Assembly: GCF_014138285.1 (NCBI RefSeq)
Contig: NZ_JACGXN010000009.1
Span: 1 to 64,000 of the forward strand
Origin: Phyllobacterium myrsinacearum
GTDB lineage: Bacteria; Pseudomonadota; Alphaproteobacteria; Rhizobiales; Rhizobiaceae
DNA length: 64,000 nucleotides
Reading direction: 5' to 3'
Numbering within the stretch: position 1 is the stretch's first letter; every line of letters begins with the position of its first letter. The translations under genes and the position numbers were made by a program. Under the pieces are notes generated by a model. That model did not search any database and was not told where the DNA came from. It saw nothing but the letters and a program-made list of their open reading frames with translations. Of this stretch, positions 57,440-64,000 are shown piece by piece.

Positions 57440-58126
57440 ATGGCCAGCCCGCTTATCATCGTCATTCCCATTTACAACGGCGTTACCCATCTCGATTTCA
57501 CCGGTCCACACCAGTTTCTCTCGCGTCTACCCGATGCAAAAGTCATTGTCGCATCCATGGGCGGGACGGACGTAAGCGCCGATGGCCTCGTCTTCTCCGG
57601 TTTGGTCGATCTGGCCACGATCGAGCATTGTGACGTGCTGTGCGTACCGGGAGGCTCGGGCTGTACCGCTGCCCTGCAGAATGAAGCCTTTGTTGCCGCG
57701 GTCCGCCGTCTCGGCTTGTCCGCACGATACATCACCTCGGTCTGTACCGGTTCGCTGATACTCGGCGCTGCCGGGCTTCTCAAGGGCAAGCGTGCTGCCT
57801 GCCATTGGGCATGGCGCGACCTGCTGGTGCCTTTCGGCGCCATCCCCGATACGCGCCGCGTCGTGCGCGACGGCAATATCCTGACCGGCGGCGGCGTAAC
57901 AGCTGGCATCGATTTCGTGCTGACTCTCATTTCCGAGCTTCAGGGGGATGACGTCGCCCAGCGCATCCAGTTGATGCTGGAATATGCACCCGCACCACCC
58001 TTCACTGCCGGTCGTCCGGATACAGCCCCGCAAGGTATTGTTGATGCAGTGCGCAGCCGCATGCAGCCATTTGCGCAACAACGGCGTGATGAGGTTGCAA
58101 TCGCTGCCGCGCGACTTGCAGGCTGA
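57440..58126 (+). CDS. Isonitrile hydratase-like DJ-1/PfpI protein
   Basis: A 228-residue single-domain DJ-1/PfpI protein. HLDFTGP holds Asp19 and TSVCTGSL the nucleophile Cys102-Thr103, the residues of Pseudomonas isonitrile hydratase InhA. CHWAWRDLL, GGGVTAGIDFVLTL and QLMLEYAPAPPF also match it. AAAGGATC before 57440 is the ribosome-binding site. Divergent from the GlxA gene, which may control it. Related DJ-1 chaperone/deglycase roles remain possible. Confidence 0.85.
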   Translation: MASPLIIVIPIYNGVTHLDFTGPHQFLSRLPDAKVIVASMGGTDVSADGLVFSGLVDLATIEHCDVLCVPGGSGCTAALQNEAFVAAVRRLGLSARYITSVCTGSLILGAAGLLKGKRAACHWAWRDLLVPFGAIPDTRRVVRDGNILTGGGVTAGIDFVLTLISELQGDDVAQRIQLMLEYAPAPPFTAGRPDTAPQGIVDAVRSRMQPFAQQRRDEVAIAAARLAG

Positions 58127-58148
58127 CCTTCGCCACAATGCCCTGACA

Positions 58149-58180
58149 AACCCGGCCGTCCCCACGGCCGGGTTTTCATT
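58149..58180 (+). terminator. Intrinsic terminator of the isonitrile-hydratase-like gene
   Basis: An 11-bp stem AACCCGGCCGT / ACGGCCGGGTT with loop CCCC, followed by TTCATTTG, 22 bp after the stop. Confidence 0.85.
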
Positions 58181-58213
58181 TGGGGTAGCATTGCAAAATC
58201 GTGCTTGCGACTC

Positions 58214-58233
58214 ACATAAGTCTATGCTTATGT
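58214..58233. promoter_or_regulatory. Candidate ArsR operator
   Basis: ACATAAG and CTTATGT (7-bp perfect arms, 6-base spacer) lie 6 bp before the arsR ATG, over its ribosome-binding region. The size is typical of ArsR-family operators (12-2-12 type). Confidence 0.55.
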
Positions 58234-58239
58234 ATTGGT

Positions 58240-58554
58240 ATGTCTGAAGTCGATATATTCAAGGCTCTTGCCGACCCCACCCGCCGCGCCGTGTTTGAAC
58301 GGCTGGCTGATGGTGAGAAGAATGCGACAGAACTGCGCGAAGGCTTTTCGCTCTCACAGCCTGCGATGTCGCAGCACCTCGCCGTCCTGCGTTCCGCCGG
58401 CCTTGTTGCCGAGCAGAAGTCCGGCCGCCATGTTCACTACCGGGTTAATCCCGACGGACTGGCGCAACTCCACCAATGGCTCCACCGCTACCGCGCCTTC
58501 TGGCCACAGCGTGTCGATGAACTGAAACAGCTTTTGAAGGAAATGGATCAATGA
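58240..58554 (+). CDS. ArsR-family repressor
   Basis: A 104-residue winged-helix regulator. FKALADPTRRAVFERLADGE and FSLSQPAMSQHLAVLRSAGL form the HTH, then GRHVHYRVNP is the wing. It lacks the Cys pair of metal-sensing ArsR. It ends by overlapping the SRPBCC gene (ATGA), the usual ArsR-AHSA1 pairing, in which the second protein may bind or sense a small ligand. Confidence 0.93.
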   Translation: MSEVDIFKALADPTRRAVFERLADGEKNATELREGFSLSQPAMSQHLAVLRSAGLVAEQKSGRHVHYRVNPDGLAQLHQWLHRYRAFWPQRVDELKQLLKEMDQ

Positions 58555-58931
58555 CCAGCGAAACAGCGGAAGACAACGCCGCATTGCGTTATGAATATGA
58601 TCTGGATGCCGCTCCATCAAAAGTCTGGCGCGCGCTGACAGTGCCGGAATTTGTCGCCCGCTGGCTTCTGCCCGACCCGCAGGCACCGCAGGAGCCGTCG
58701 CGTATCTCCCTTGAGGTCATCGAAGCGGATACGGAACGTTTCGTGCGTTATTCCATGCGCGAAGAGGATGATGCCGTGCCGGACAGTATCGTCACTTTCC
58801 GGCTCAATCCCAACGGTTCGGGCGGCACCACGTTCAGCATCGTGCATGAACCGGTGCTGGCAGTGATGCCGCTTGGCCGCACTGCCGCCAATGGCAACGC
58901 GCCGCCGACAACCATGCGCCTCGCCGCCTAA
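58551..58931 (+). CDS. SRPBCC (AHSA1-like) protein
   Basis: A 126-residue SRPBCC/START-like protein. YEYDLDAAPSKVWRALTVPE opens it and VARWLLPDPQAP follows, the usual AHSA1 start. It is short for the family because the C-terminal long helix is small (LAVMPLGRTAANGNAPPTTM). Coupled to arsR. The ClpP gene begins 35 bp later. Confidence 0.88.
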   Translation: MTSETAEDNAALRYEYDLDAAPSKVWRALTVPEFVARWLLPDPQAPQEPSRISLEVIEADTERFVRYSMREEDDAVPDSIVTFRLNPNGSGGTTFSIVHEPVLAVMPLGRTAANGNAPPTTMRLAA

Positions 58932-58966
58932 ACACATAAAATACAACTGATGAAGGAGTGTTCGCC

Positions 58967-59590
58967 ATGCGCGACATGATGCAGCTCGTGCCTATGGTCG
59001 TGGAGCAATCCAGCCGTGGTGAACGGTCATTCGATATTTTTTCCCGCCTGCTGCGGGAACGGATTGTCTTTCTGAATGGTCAGGTGGAGGACGGCATGGC
59101 AGCGCTGATCTGCGCGCAACTGCTGTTTCTCGAGTCAGAAAATCCGAAAAAACCCATCTCCATGTACATCAACTCGCCCGGCGGCGTCATTACGGCGGGC
59201 CTTGCCATCTATGACACAATGCAATTCATCACCTGCCCGGTCGCCACGCTGTGCATGGGGACGGCGCGCTCCATGGGTTCATTCCTGCTGATGGCAGGCG
59301 AACCCGGCCACCGCGCCGCCCTGCCCAATTCGAGCCTGCATGTGCACCAACCGCTGGGCGGCTTTCAGGGACAGGCCTCGGATATTTTCATTCAGGCGCA
59401 AGAGATGGCCGTGGTCAAGCGGCGAATGACCCGGCTCTATGCCGAGCACTGCGGCCGCACGGTGGAAGAGGTCGAGAGAACCCTCGACCGCGACCATTTC
59501 ATGACCGCACAGGAAGGCTTAGACTGGGGCCTTGTCGATACGATCATCAGCAAACGCGACGGCAACCCGCTGCAACTCACCAAGGACTGA
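58967..59590 (+). CDS. clpP: ATP-dependent Clp protease proteolytic subunit (paralogue)
   Basis: A 207-residue ClpP serine protease. The triad is S102 (GTARSMGSF), H127 (LHVHQPLGG) and D176 (DRDHF). An Arg replaces the usual Ala before the Ser. AAGGAG eight bases before 58967 sets the start. No clpX follows, so this is a paralogue of the housekeeping gene. Its location behind arsR and SRPBCC suggests induced expression. Confidence 0.93.
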   Translation: MRDMMQLVPMVVEQSSRGERSFDIFSRLLRERIVFLNGQVEDGMAALICAQLLFLESENPKKPISMYINSPGGVITAGLAIYDTMQFITCPVATLCMGTARSMGSFLLMAGEPGHRAALPNSSLHVHQPLGGFQGQASDIFIQAQEMAVVKRRMTRLYAEHCGRTVEEVERTLDRDHFMTAQEGLDWGLVDTIISKRDGNPLQLTKD

Positions 59591-59599
59591 GGGAACCGT

Positions 59600-60241
59600 T
59601 CAGGCCTTCCAGTGCGAGCAGCGGATCACATCGCAGAAATTGCCGCGATGGAAGTGTGGATCCTTGTCCGCCAGCACATCGGCCTTGACGTTGCCAAACG
59701 TCGTCTCCGGCTTGTGCTTGATGCCGTCATAGAATGCCTGAATGATGTCTTCCTTGAAGTGGTCGCTGCGCGGGAAAGCCGCAACCACGGCCTCGCGTTG
59801 CGCATCACTGTACTGCTTGTAGGTCAGGCCCAGCACGTCCATTTCCACGCCAGCGGTCACGAGAGCAACCACGGGATGCATGTGCTGCGGAATGCCCGGT
59901 GTCGTATGCAGGGCAATCGCCGTCCACACCGTATCAATATCCGCCTGCGCAATGCCGTGGCTGCGCAGAAAATCCCGTGCGGCATTCGCACCGTCGACTT
60001 CGAACCGCTCATCGGCACTGCTGTGCTGATGTGTCAGCCCCATGTCATGGAACATGGCGCCCGTATAGAGGAGCTCGGGATCGAACTTCAGACCTTTCTG
60101 CTGCCCGGCAATCGCTCCGAAATAATAAACGCGGCTCGAATGGTTGAAGAGCAGGTCCGAAGCGGTGTCACGCACCAGTTCGGTGACGCCGCGTGCCAGT
60201 TTTGTATCGGGAATGGCGATACCGCTGATAGAGAGGGACAT
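59600..60241 (-). CDS. HD-domain phosphohydrolase
   Basis: A 213-residue HD-superfamily protein. HSSRVYYFGA supplies the first His and MFHDMGLTHQHSS the HD pair, with WTAIALHTTPGIPQH later, in the order of cyanamide-hydratase-like HD enzymes. AAGGAG before 60241 supports the start. It converges on clpP and is divergent from the AraC-type regulator, which may control it. Substrate unknown. Confidence 0.88.
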   Translation of the reverse strand: MSLSISGIAIPDTKLARGVTELVRDTASDLLFNHSSRVYYFGAIAGQQKGLKFDPELLYTGAMFHDMGLTHQHSSADERFEVDGANAARDFLRSHGIAQADIDTVWTAIALHTTPGIPQHMHPVVALVTAGVEMDVLGLTYKQYSDAQREAVVAAFPRSDHFKEDIIQAFYDGIKHKPETTFGNVKADVLADKDPHFHRGNFCDVIRCSHWKA

Positions 60242-60355
60242 GTGAGTTTCTCCTTGTCTTGGGAGTTTCAATCTATCGGACGCATCTTATGGCAGCAATT
60301 GACTGAACACGTTATATTCTGCCAATATGCGATCTGTGATGCCATGGAGCGAGAC

Positions 60356-61309
60356 ATGCGAACCATTACCCTGTTGGCCATGCCGGGCGTCCAGCTTCTG
60401 GACGTATCCGGACCGATGGACGTCTTTGCCGAGGCGAATGTGCAGGCTGGGCGTGAGGAATATCAACTGCAGGTGGTGGGCGCCGAGGCCGGACCGATCC
60501 GCAGTTCGTCCGGGATACGCCTGCTGCCGGATCGCATCATGACCGATGCCCAACCCGCAGTCAGTGATACGGTGCTGGTTGCCGGTTGCCCGCATGCGGC
60601 CGATATCCGCCTGACCACGGAGCAGCAGCAATGGCTGCGGGCAGCCTGCCTCCCGGCACGGCGCTTTGGTTCGGTTTGCAGCGGCGCCTTCCTTCTTGCG
60701 GCCGCCGGGCTTCTCGACGGCAGGCGGGTGACGACGCATTGGGCCGTAGCAGATACGCTCGCAGCAACCTATCCCGCGCTTCATGTGGACGCCGATGCAT
60801 TGCATGTGCGCGATGGTCCTGTTCGCACGGCTGCCGGTGTCACCGCCGGTCTCGATATGGCGCTCGCTCTTGTCGAAGAAGACCTTGGCCGGGATATTGC
60901 ATTGAAAGTCGCGGGACAGTTGGTGATGTTTTTCAAACGACCGGGCGGACAGATGCAGTTCAGCCGGCGGGGCGAGGCAGAACCGGGCGGACGCTCCGCC
61001 TTGCAGGAGGTACAGCGCTGGGTTGCCGCACATCCTTCGGAGGATCATTCTGTCGCCAACCTCGCACAGCGCACCAGCCTCAGTCCGCGCCATTTCGCCC
61101 GTGTTTTTCAGCAGGAAGTGGGCATTACACCCGCGGCATGGGTGGAAACAGCGCGCGTCAATGCTGCGCGCCAGCTTCTGGAAACCAGCCACCGGCTGCC
61201 GAAGCAGGTTGCCGTTGAATGCGGTTTTGCCGATGCCGACACCCTGCGCCGCGCCTTTGTCCGCCATGTCGGCGTCACTCCAGCGGAATATAGGCGGCGG
61301 TATTTGTGA
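60356..61309 (+). CDS. GlxA/FtrA-type transcription regulator
   Basis: A 317-residue regulator with an N-terminal DJ-1/PfpI domain (LLDVSGPMDVFAEAN, GSVCSGAFLLAAAGLLDGRR, TTHW) and a C-terminal AraC HTH (VANLAQRTSLSPRHFARVFQ and QVAVECGFADADTLRRAF). GGAG six bases before 60356 (MRTITLLAMPG) sets the start; a much longer open frame upstream covers the HD gene and is not real. It is the third DJ-1-type gene in 5 kb. Confidence 0.92.
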   Translation: MRTITLLAMPGVQLLDVSGPMDVFAEANVQAGREEYQLQVVGAEAGPIRSSSGIRLLPDRIMTDAQPAVSDTVLVAGCPHAADIRLTTEQQQWLRAACLPARRFGSVCSGAFLLAAAGLLDGRRVTTHWAVADTLAATYPALHVDADALHVRDGPVRTAAGVTAGLDMALALVEEDLGRDIALKVAGQLVMFFKRPGGQMQFSRRGEAEPGGRSALQEVQRWVAAHPSEDHSVANLAQRTSLSPRHFARVFQQEVGITPAAWVETARVNAARQLLETSHRLPKQVAVECGFADADTLRRAFVRHVGVTPAEYRRRYL

Positions 61310-61342
61310 CGCTGCTGCACGCGCATTCGCTGCGCCCTGACT

Positions 61343-61521
61343 TTGACATCGCCCTTTTCTTCCATTATACGGCTCGTCCACACCGAATGGAGTGTTTATG
61401 TCTTACCAGTCTGAGTCCCTCTAAGGCCCCAACTTCTTTTGAAGATTGGGGCGCGAAAACAGGAGCCCCGCGCCAAAGTCTTTTGGCAGCGGACGTGTTC
61501 TCATGGGCTTTTGCCCGTTTT
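61343..61521 (+). promoter_or_regulatory. Promoter and attenuator-like leader of yjhX
   Basis: TTGACA (61343-61348), 17 bp, TATACG (61366-61371) form a good promoter. After a short leader ORF, hairpins follow: GCCCCAACTTC/GAAG-A-TTGGGGC (61426-61452), GGCGCG/CGCGCC (61450-61474), CCAAA/TTTGG (61473-61486), and GGGC-TTTT-GCCC followed by GTTTT (61505-61521). The first two share bases and exclude each other, and the last can act as a weak terminator, an attenuator layout. The role is inferred. Confidence 0.5.
61398..61424 (+). CDS. Possible leader peptide upstream of yjhX
   Basis: ATG TCT TAC CAG TCT GAG TCC CTC TAA would encode MSYQSESL, with GGAG five bases before the ATG and a promoter about 30 bp upstream. 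Three of the eight codons are Ser. It ends one base before the first hairpin, as in ribosome-mediated attenuation. It is too short to prove by sequence. Confidence 0.35.
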   Translation: MSYQSESL

Positions 61522-61537
61522 CCCAGGACTTGGATCA

Positions 61538-61795
61538 ATGGACATTTCGCGCGACGAACAGCGCATACTTCACCTGCTCGCCCAGGGCGGCAAAATCTTG
61601 CTTGAAAAAGATGAGCGTAAGGCCATCACGGATATCATCTGCCTCACCCGCGATGGTGCCCGCTATACGGCCTGTGACCTCAGGCTTTTTCGCAAGCTCA
61701 AACAGAAAAAGGCCATCGCCTCATCAGGCGGCGGCCCTTACCGGGTTACCCGGCACGGCCTGAAACTGGTCCGCGCAGAACTGGACAACCGCTAA
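61538..61795 (+). CDS. yjhX: YjhX-family protein (UPF0386)
   Basis: An 85-residue YjhX homologue. MDISRDEQRILHLLAQGG, CDLRLFRKLKQKKAI and GGPYRVTRHGLKLVRAELDN match E. coli YjhX along its length. YjhX has been proposed as a toxin partner of the acetyltransferase YjhQ; no yjhQ is present here. The start at 61538 is the family start. Its long leader is described separately. Confidence 0.85.
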   Translation: MDISRDEQRILHLLAQGGKILLEKDERKAITDIICLTRDGARYTACDLRLFRKLKQKKAIASSGGGPYRVTRHGLKLVRAELDNR

Positions 61796-61885
61796 TGCAT
61801 GACCGGCGGCATGGAAACATGCCGCCGGTTTTTTACACCGCGAGTTTCCGACTTCTCATGAACTCACAAACGTCTGCACAACCAT

Positions 61886-62050
61886 TGTGCGTGGTCGCCC
61901 TTCGACAAGCTCAGGAAGCTCACCATGAGGGATATGGGTGGGCTGCAAGGTTAATCGTCAGCATTGCAGTACGCGGTAATCATACGCGTTGCAGAACATG
62001 CTCCCTGCAATCCTCACTCTCCCTCATGCTGAGCTTGTCGAACCACGCAT
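61886..62050. repeat. Intergenic repeat, family A, copy 6 (long core)
   Basis: Arms as in the other copies; the left arm has the GCCCTTCGACAAGCTCAGGA variant. The core (GGTTAATCGTCAGCATTGCA...GCGTTGCAGAACATG) aligns with copy 4 and is longer than copies 1 and 2. Lies 90 bp after yjhX, before the dinB-like gene. Confidence 0.82.
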
Positions 62051-62082
62051 GATGATACTGCAAATATAATCTGCACTTTTCC

Positions 62083-63327
62083 TCAAAAATCTTCCGGTTC
62101 CGGAATCCGCCCAAAGGCGATCTTCGAGCCGATGTAATTGCCGGGGCCCGTGGTCAGCCCGAGATTGAGCGCCTTGGAGCCGTGGCGCACGCGTACCTTG
62201 TCGAGCACATCAGAGACGCGCTCCCACTGGCCACGCTGTTCGGTCACCAAATGGTTATCGAACAGATCGCGGCTTGCTTCCGTCTCGCTGGAAAGATTGT
62301 GCAGCACGACCGTCACCGTGCTGACGTTCCGCATTTCACCTGCTTTGACCAATTTTCCATGCAAATCATTGAGACAATTGAGAAAACTGTGATCATCTCG
62401 CGCCGGACGAAACTGCCCGTCCACCGTTACGCGACTATCCCGGCGCGCGCCCACGGTATAGCTGAGAGCACCGGCACGGTAATGCGATCGGCGCAAACGC
62501 CGCGCGGCGCTGAGGCAGAGCAGCCGCGCGCATTGCAGCACCTTGTCCGGTGCCCGCCAATCCGGCGGCAAATTGCGACCATGGCCGAACATGCGCTTGA
62601 CGGTTTCCGGCTTTTCCACCGCATAACCGTGCAGCGCCGTGACAAAACGCTCACCTTCGACACTGTTCCAGATCGCGCGGGCATGTTTGGGCGCCAGCGC
62701 CCAGAGGCCCTGTACATCCTGCACGCTGGCCTGGCCCAGTCGTTGTTCCATTCCCTTGGAAATACCGGGCAAATCCTTCAGCTTGAGATCGAACAACCTC
62801 CCCGGCAGATCGTCATGATCCAGCACGACACAGCCATCGGGCTTGTCCATCTCAGCAGCAATCTTGGCCAGAAGCTCGTTCAGTGAAATCCCGATTGAAC
62901 AGGTCAGAACCGCGCCCATTTCATCGTGCAAAGCGCGTTTGATCCGCGCTGCCAGCCCCTGCGGGTCTTTGGCTTCGGACGCCAGCAGCGTGCACGCCAC
63001 TTCATCAATCGAACGCACCGCCGCAATCGGCACACAGGTCTCGATGGTGGAAAGAATCTGATTATGCAACTTCACATAGACATCGGGCCGCGCCTCCAGA
63101 AAGACGATATCCGGGCAAAGTTCGCGTGCATCCCGCACGGATGTGCCCGTCTTGATCCCGAAAGGTTTCGCCTCGCGGCTGGCAGCAATGACGCTTGTAT
63201 GCGGCGAATCCAGTGGCACCACCGCAATTGGCCGGTTGCGCAGCGCCGGATTCAACTGCTGCTCGGCGCTGGCAAAGAAGCTGTCGAAATCCAGATAGAG
63301 CTTTTCCAGATGGGTCGGTTTACGCAT
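62083..63327 (-). CDS. dinB: Y-family DNA polymerase (DinB/Pol IV-like)
   Basis: A 414-residue translesion polymerase. YLDFDSFFASAEQQ carries the first catalytic Asp and the steric-gate Phe pair, and SIDEVAC the catalytic Asp-Glu. LTCSIGISLNELLAKIAAEM is typical, and a helix-hairpin-helix follows (LKDLPGISKGMEQRLG). The C-terminal little-finger region is less typical than Pol IV. Start ATG 63327. It lies downstream of recJ on the same strand, with SOS boxes between. No imuA or dnaE2 is nearby. Confidence 0.88.
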   Translation of the reverse strand: MRKPTHLEKLYLDFDSFFASAEQQLNPALRNRPIAVVPLDSPHTSVIAASREAKPFGIKTGTSVRDARELCPDIVFLEARPDVYVKLHNQILSTIETCVPIAAVRSIDEVACTLLASEAKDPQGLAARIKRALHDEMGAVLTCSIGISLNELLAKIAAEMDKPDGCVVLDHDDLPGRLFDLKLKDLPGISKGMEQRLGQASVQDVQGLWALAPKHARAIWNSVEGERFVTALHGYAVEKPETVKRMFGHGRNLPPDWRAPDKVLQCARLLCLSAARRLRRSHYRAGALSYTVGARRDSRVTVDGQFRPARDDHSFLNCLNDLHGKLVKAGEMRNVSTVTVVLHNLSSETEASRDLFDNHLVTEQRGQWERVSDVLDKVRVRHGSKALNLGLTTGPGNYIGSKIAFGRIPEPEDF

Positions 63328-63336
63328 GGGCCACAG

Positions 63337-63374
63337 GTTCTATTCTCGTTTCGGAATGAGAACAAAAATAGAAC
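63337..63374 (-). promoter_or_regulatory. SOS (LexA) boxes and promoter of the dinB-like gene
   Basis: On the minus strand GTTC-TATTTTT-GTTC (63360-63374) is a perfect alphaproteobacterial SOS box GTTC-N7-GTTC. A second near-box, GTTC-TATTCTC-GTTT on the plus strand (63337-63351), lies 8 bp downstream. A promoter TTGTTC-N17-TAGAAC (63365-63360 and 63342-63337) is covered by both, so LexA would block it. Confidence 0.75.
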
Positions 63375-63431
63375 ATAGGCCGATTGAATGCAATCTGAAT
63401 CAGAAAAACCACCGTTCCTGCTGACAGATGG

Positions 63432-64000
63432 TCAGGCCCGCGCGGCGTCCATGATGCGGAACTGGGTGGTTGTCGAGCCGTTCCAGTGGTTCAATGCCAG
63501 ATTGCCCGCCACGTGCATGGACTGGCCGAGATTACCGAACAGGAAATCACCCAGCGGCGCCCCTGTTGCTCGAAAGGCAATCGCATTGATGCGCTTTCCA
63601 TCTGCGCCCGCCAGCGTCGCCTTGACATGGTTTGTCCCGACAGTACGCGCATCGACAAGTCGGTGATGCGGCAGCACCAGCACAGGCTGCGGATGACCGG
63701 AACCAAATGGTCCGGCCCGTTCCATGGTCTCATAGAGAGAAACCGTCGCGCCGGAAGCGCTGAGGGCTCCATCAATGGCCAGCGACTGGTTTTCACGCAG
63801 TTGCCCCACCATTTCAGCCGCCTGCTCTTCAAAGAATGCCCGCAATGCGCCCATTTTTTCGCGTTCGACTGTGATGCCTGCGGCCATGGCATGCCCGCCG
63901 CCTTTAACCAGCAACCCCGCATCGACAGCACTTCGAACCAGTTTTCCCAGATCAAATCCACTGATCGAACGTCCCGAACCGCTGCCCGTTCCATTGGCGT
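63432..64000 (-). CDS. recJ: Single-stranded-DNA exonuclease RecJ, C-terminal part
   Basis: The last ~189 residues of RecJ, a 5'-3' ssDNA exonuclease of repair; the rest lies beyond 64000. GSGRSISGFDLGKLVRSAVD followed by AGLLVKGGGHAMAAG is the DHHA1 domain with its GGGH motif. The C-terminal OB-like domain includes HVKATLAGADGKRINAIAFR. The stop is at 63432, 104 bp before the dinB-like start. Confidence 0.93.
   Translation of the reverse strand, partial: ANGTGSGSGRSISGFDLGKLVRSAVDAGLLVKGGGHAMAAGITVEREKMGALRAFFEEQAAEMVGQLRENQSLAIDGALSASGATVSLYETMERAGPFGSGHPQPVLVLPHHRLVDARTVGTNHVKATLAGADGKRINAIAFRATGAPLGDFLFGNLGQSMHVAGNLALNHWNGSTTTQFRIMDAARA

Noticed and set aside
59612..60355. Long upstream extension of the FtrA-like regulator
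   Set aside because: Covers the HD-domain gene on the other strand; the start at 60356 has a proper ribosome-binding site and family start.
25496..62050. Family A repeats as a CRISPR array
   Set aside because: Copies are far apart, palindromic and in separate gaps; no regular spacers and no cas genes.
53431..62082. Genomic island with phage or integrase
   Set aside because: Gene content is accessory, but no integrase, transposase, tRNA attachment site or sharp base-composition change was seen.

Overview
The window reads as chromosomal backbone of an alphaproteobacterium of the order Hyphomicrobiales (Rhizobiales), close to Brucella/Ochrobactrum, Phyllobacterium or Mesorhizobium. Supports are a csd-sufBCDS-sufT Fe-S operon with an Irr-type palindrome in front of it, a GTTC-N7-GTTC SOS box before a Y-family polymerase gene, an RNase E whose S1 domain is split by a charged insertion, an aroQ-accB-accC-aat run followed by DUF2155 and NDUFA12 genes, and many copies of a 'TTCGACAAGCTCACCATGA' intergenic palindrome. 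The genus is inferred, not proven.

Layout. 1-1000: start of tuf, an intrinsic terminator, tRNA-Gly(TCC) and tRNA-Tyr(GTA), all on the minus strand. 1250-12242: rlmB, cytochrome b561 and YceI genes, a fatty-acid-hydroxylase-type membrane protein, an esterase, a lipoprotein lytic transglycosylase, an orphan branched-chain amino-acid binding protein, a kinase-fold protein, a cupin and several small conserved proteins. 12424-15921: tRNA-Thr(TGT), nadK, an RhlE-type helicase, a Nudix gene and a TfoX-like gene. 16024-24592: Fe-S assembly genes on the minus strand, with sufA cut off from the rest by an opposite-strand gene and an 18-bp degenerate repeat array. 24800-33752: hydrolase, anmK, tyrS, a giant AsmA/YhdP-like protein, bcp and an M23 peptidase. 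33872-39094 (minus): prfB with an intact +1 programmed frameshift, PBP1A and an AmiC-type amidase. 39809-50017: rne with a long leader, an M48 protease, a DsbA-like protein, aroQ, accB, accC, aat, a VOC protein, a DUF2155 protein and NDUFA12. 50088-53430: two GNAT acetyltransferases, gatB and an isochorismatase-fold protein.

53431-62050 is the accessory-looking part. It has a mosaic of three intergenic repeat families, then TetR/NmrA/DUF1772, three DJ-1/PfpI-superfamily genes, an ArsR-SRPBCC-ClpP cluster, an HD hydrolase and a yjhX gene. yjhX lies behind a strong promoter, an eight-codon leader ORF and stacked hairpins that look like an attenuator. The right edge holds an SOS-controlled dinB-like gene and the 3' end of recJ.

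How the genes work together. The suf block builds Fe-S clusters and is predicted to be iron-controlled through Irr. The amidase, PBP1A, MepM-like peptidase, AnmK and lytic transglycosylase cover cell-wall synthesis and turnover. aroQ and accBC feed aromatic and fatty-acid synthesis. No phage, integrase, transposase, CRISPR array or rRNA was found. The most original signals are the yjhX leader, the palindrome before csd, the repeat families and the 18-bp array.
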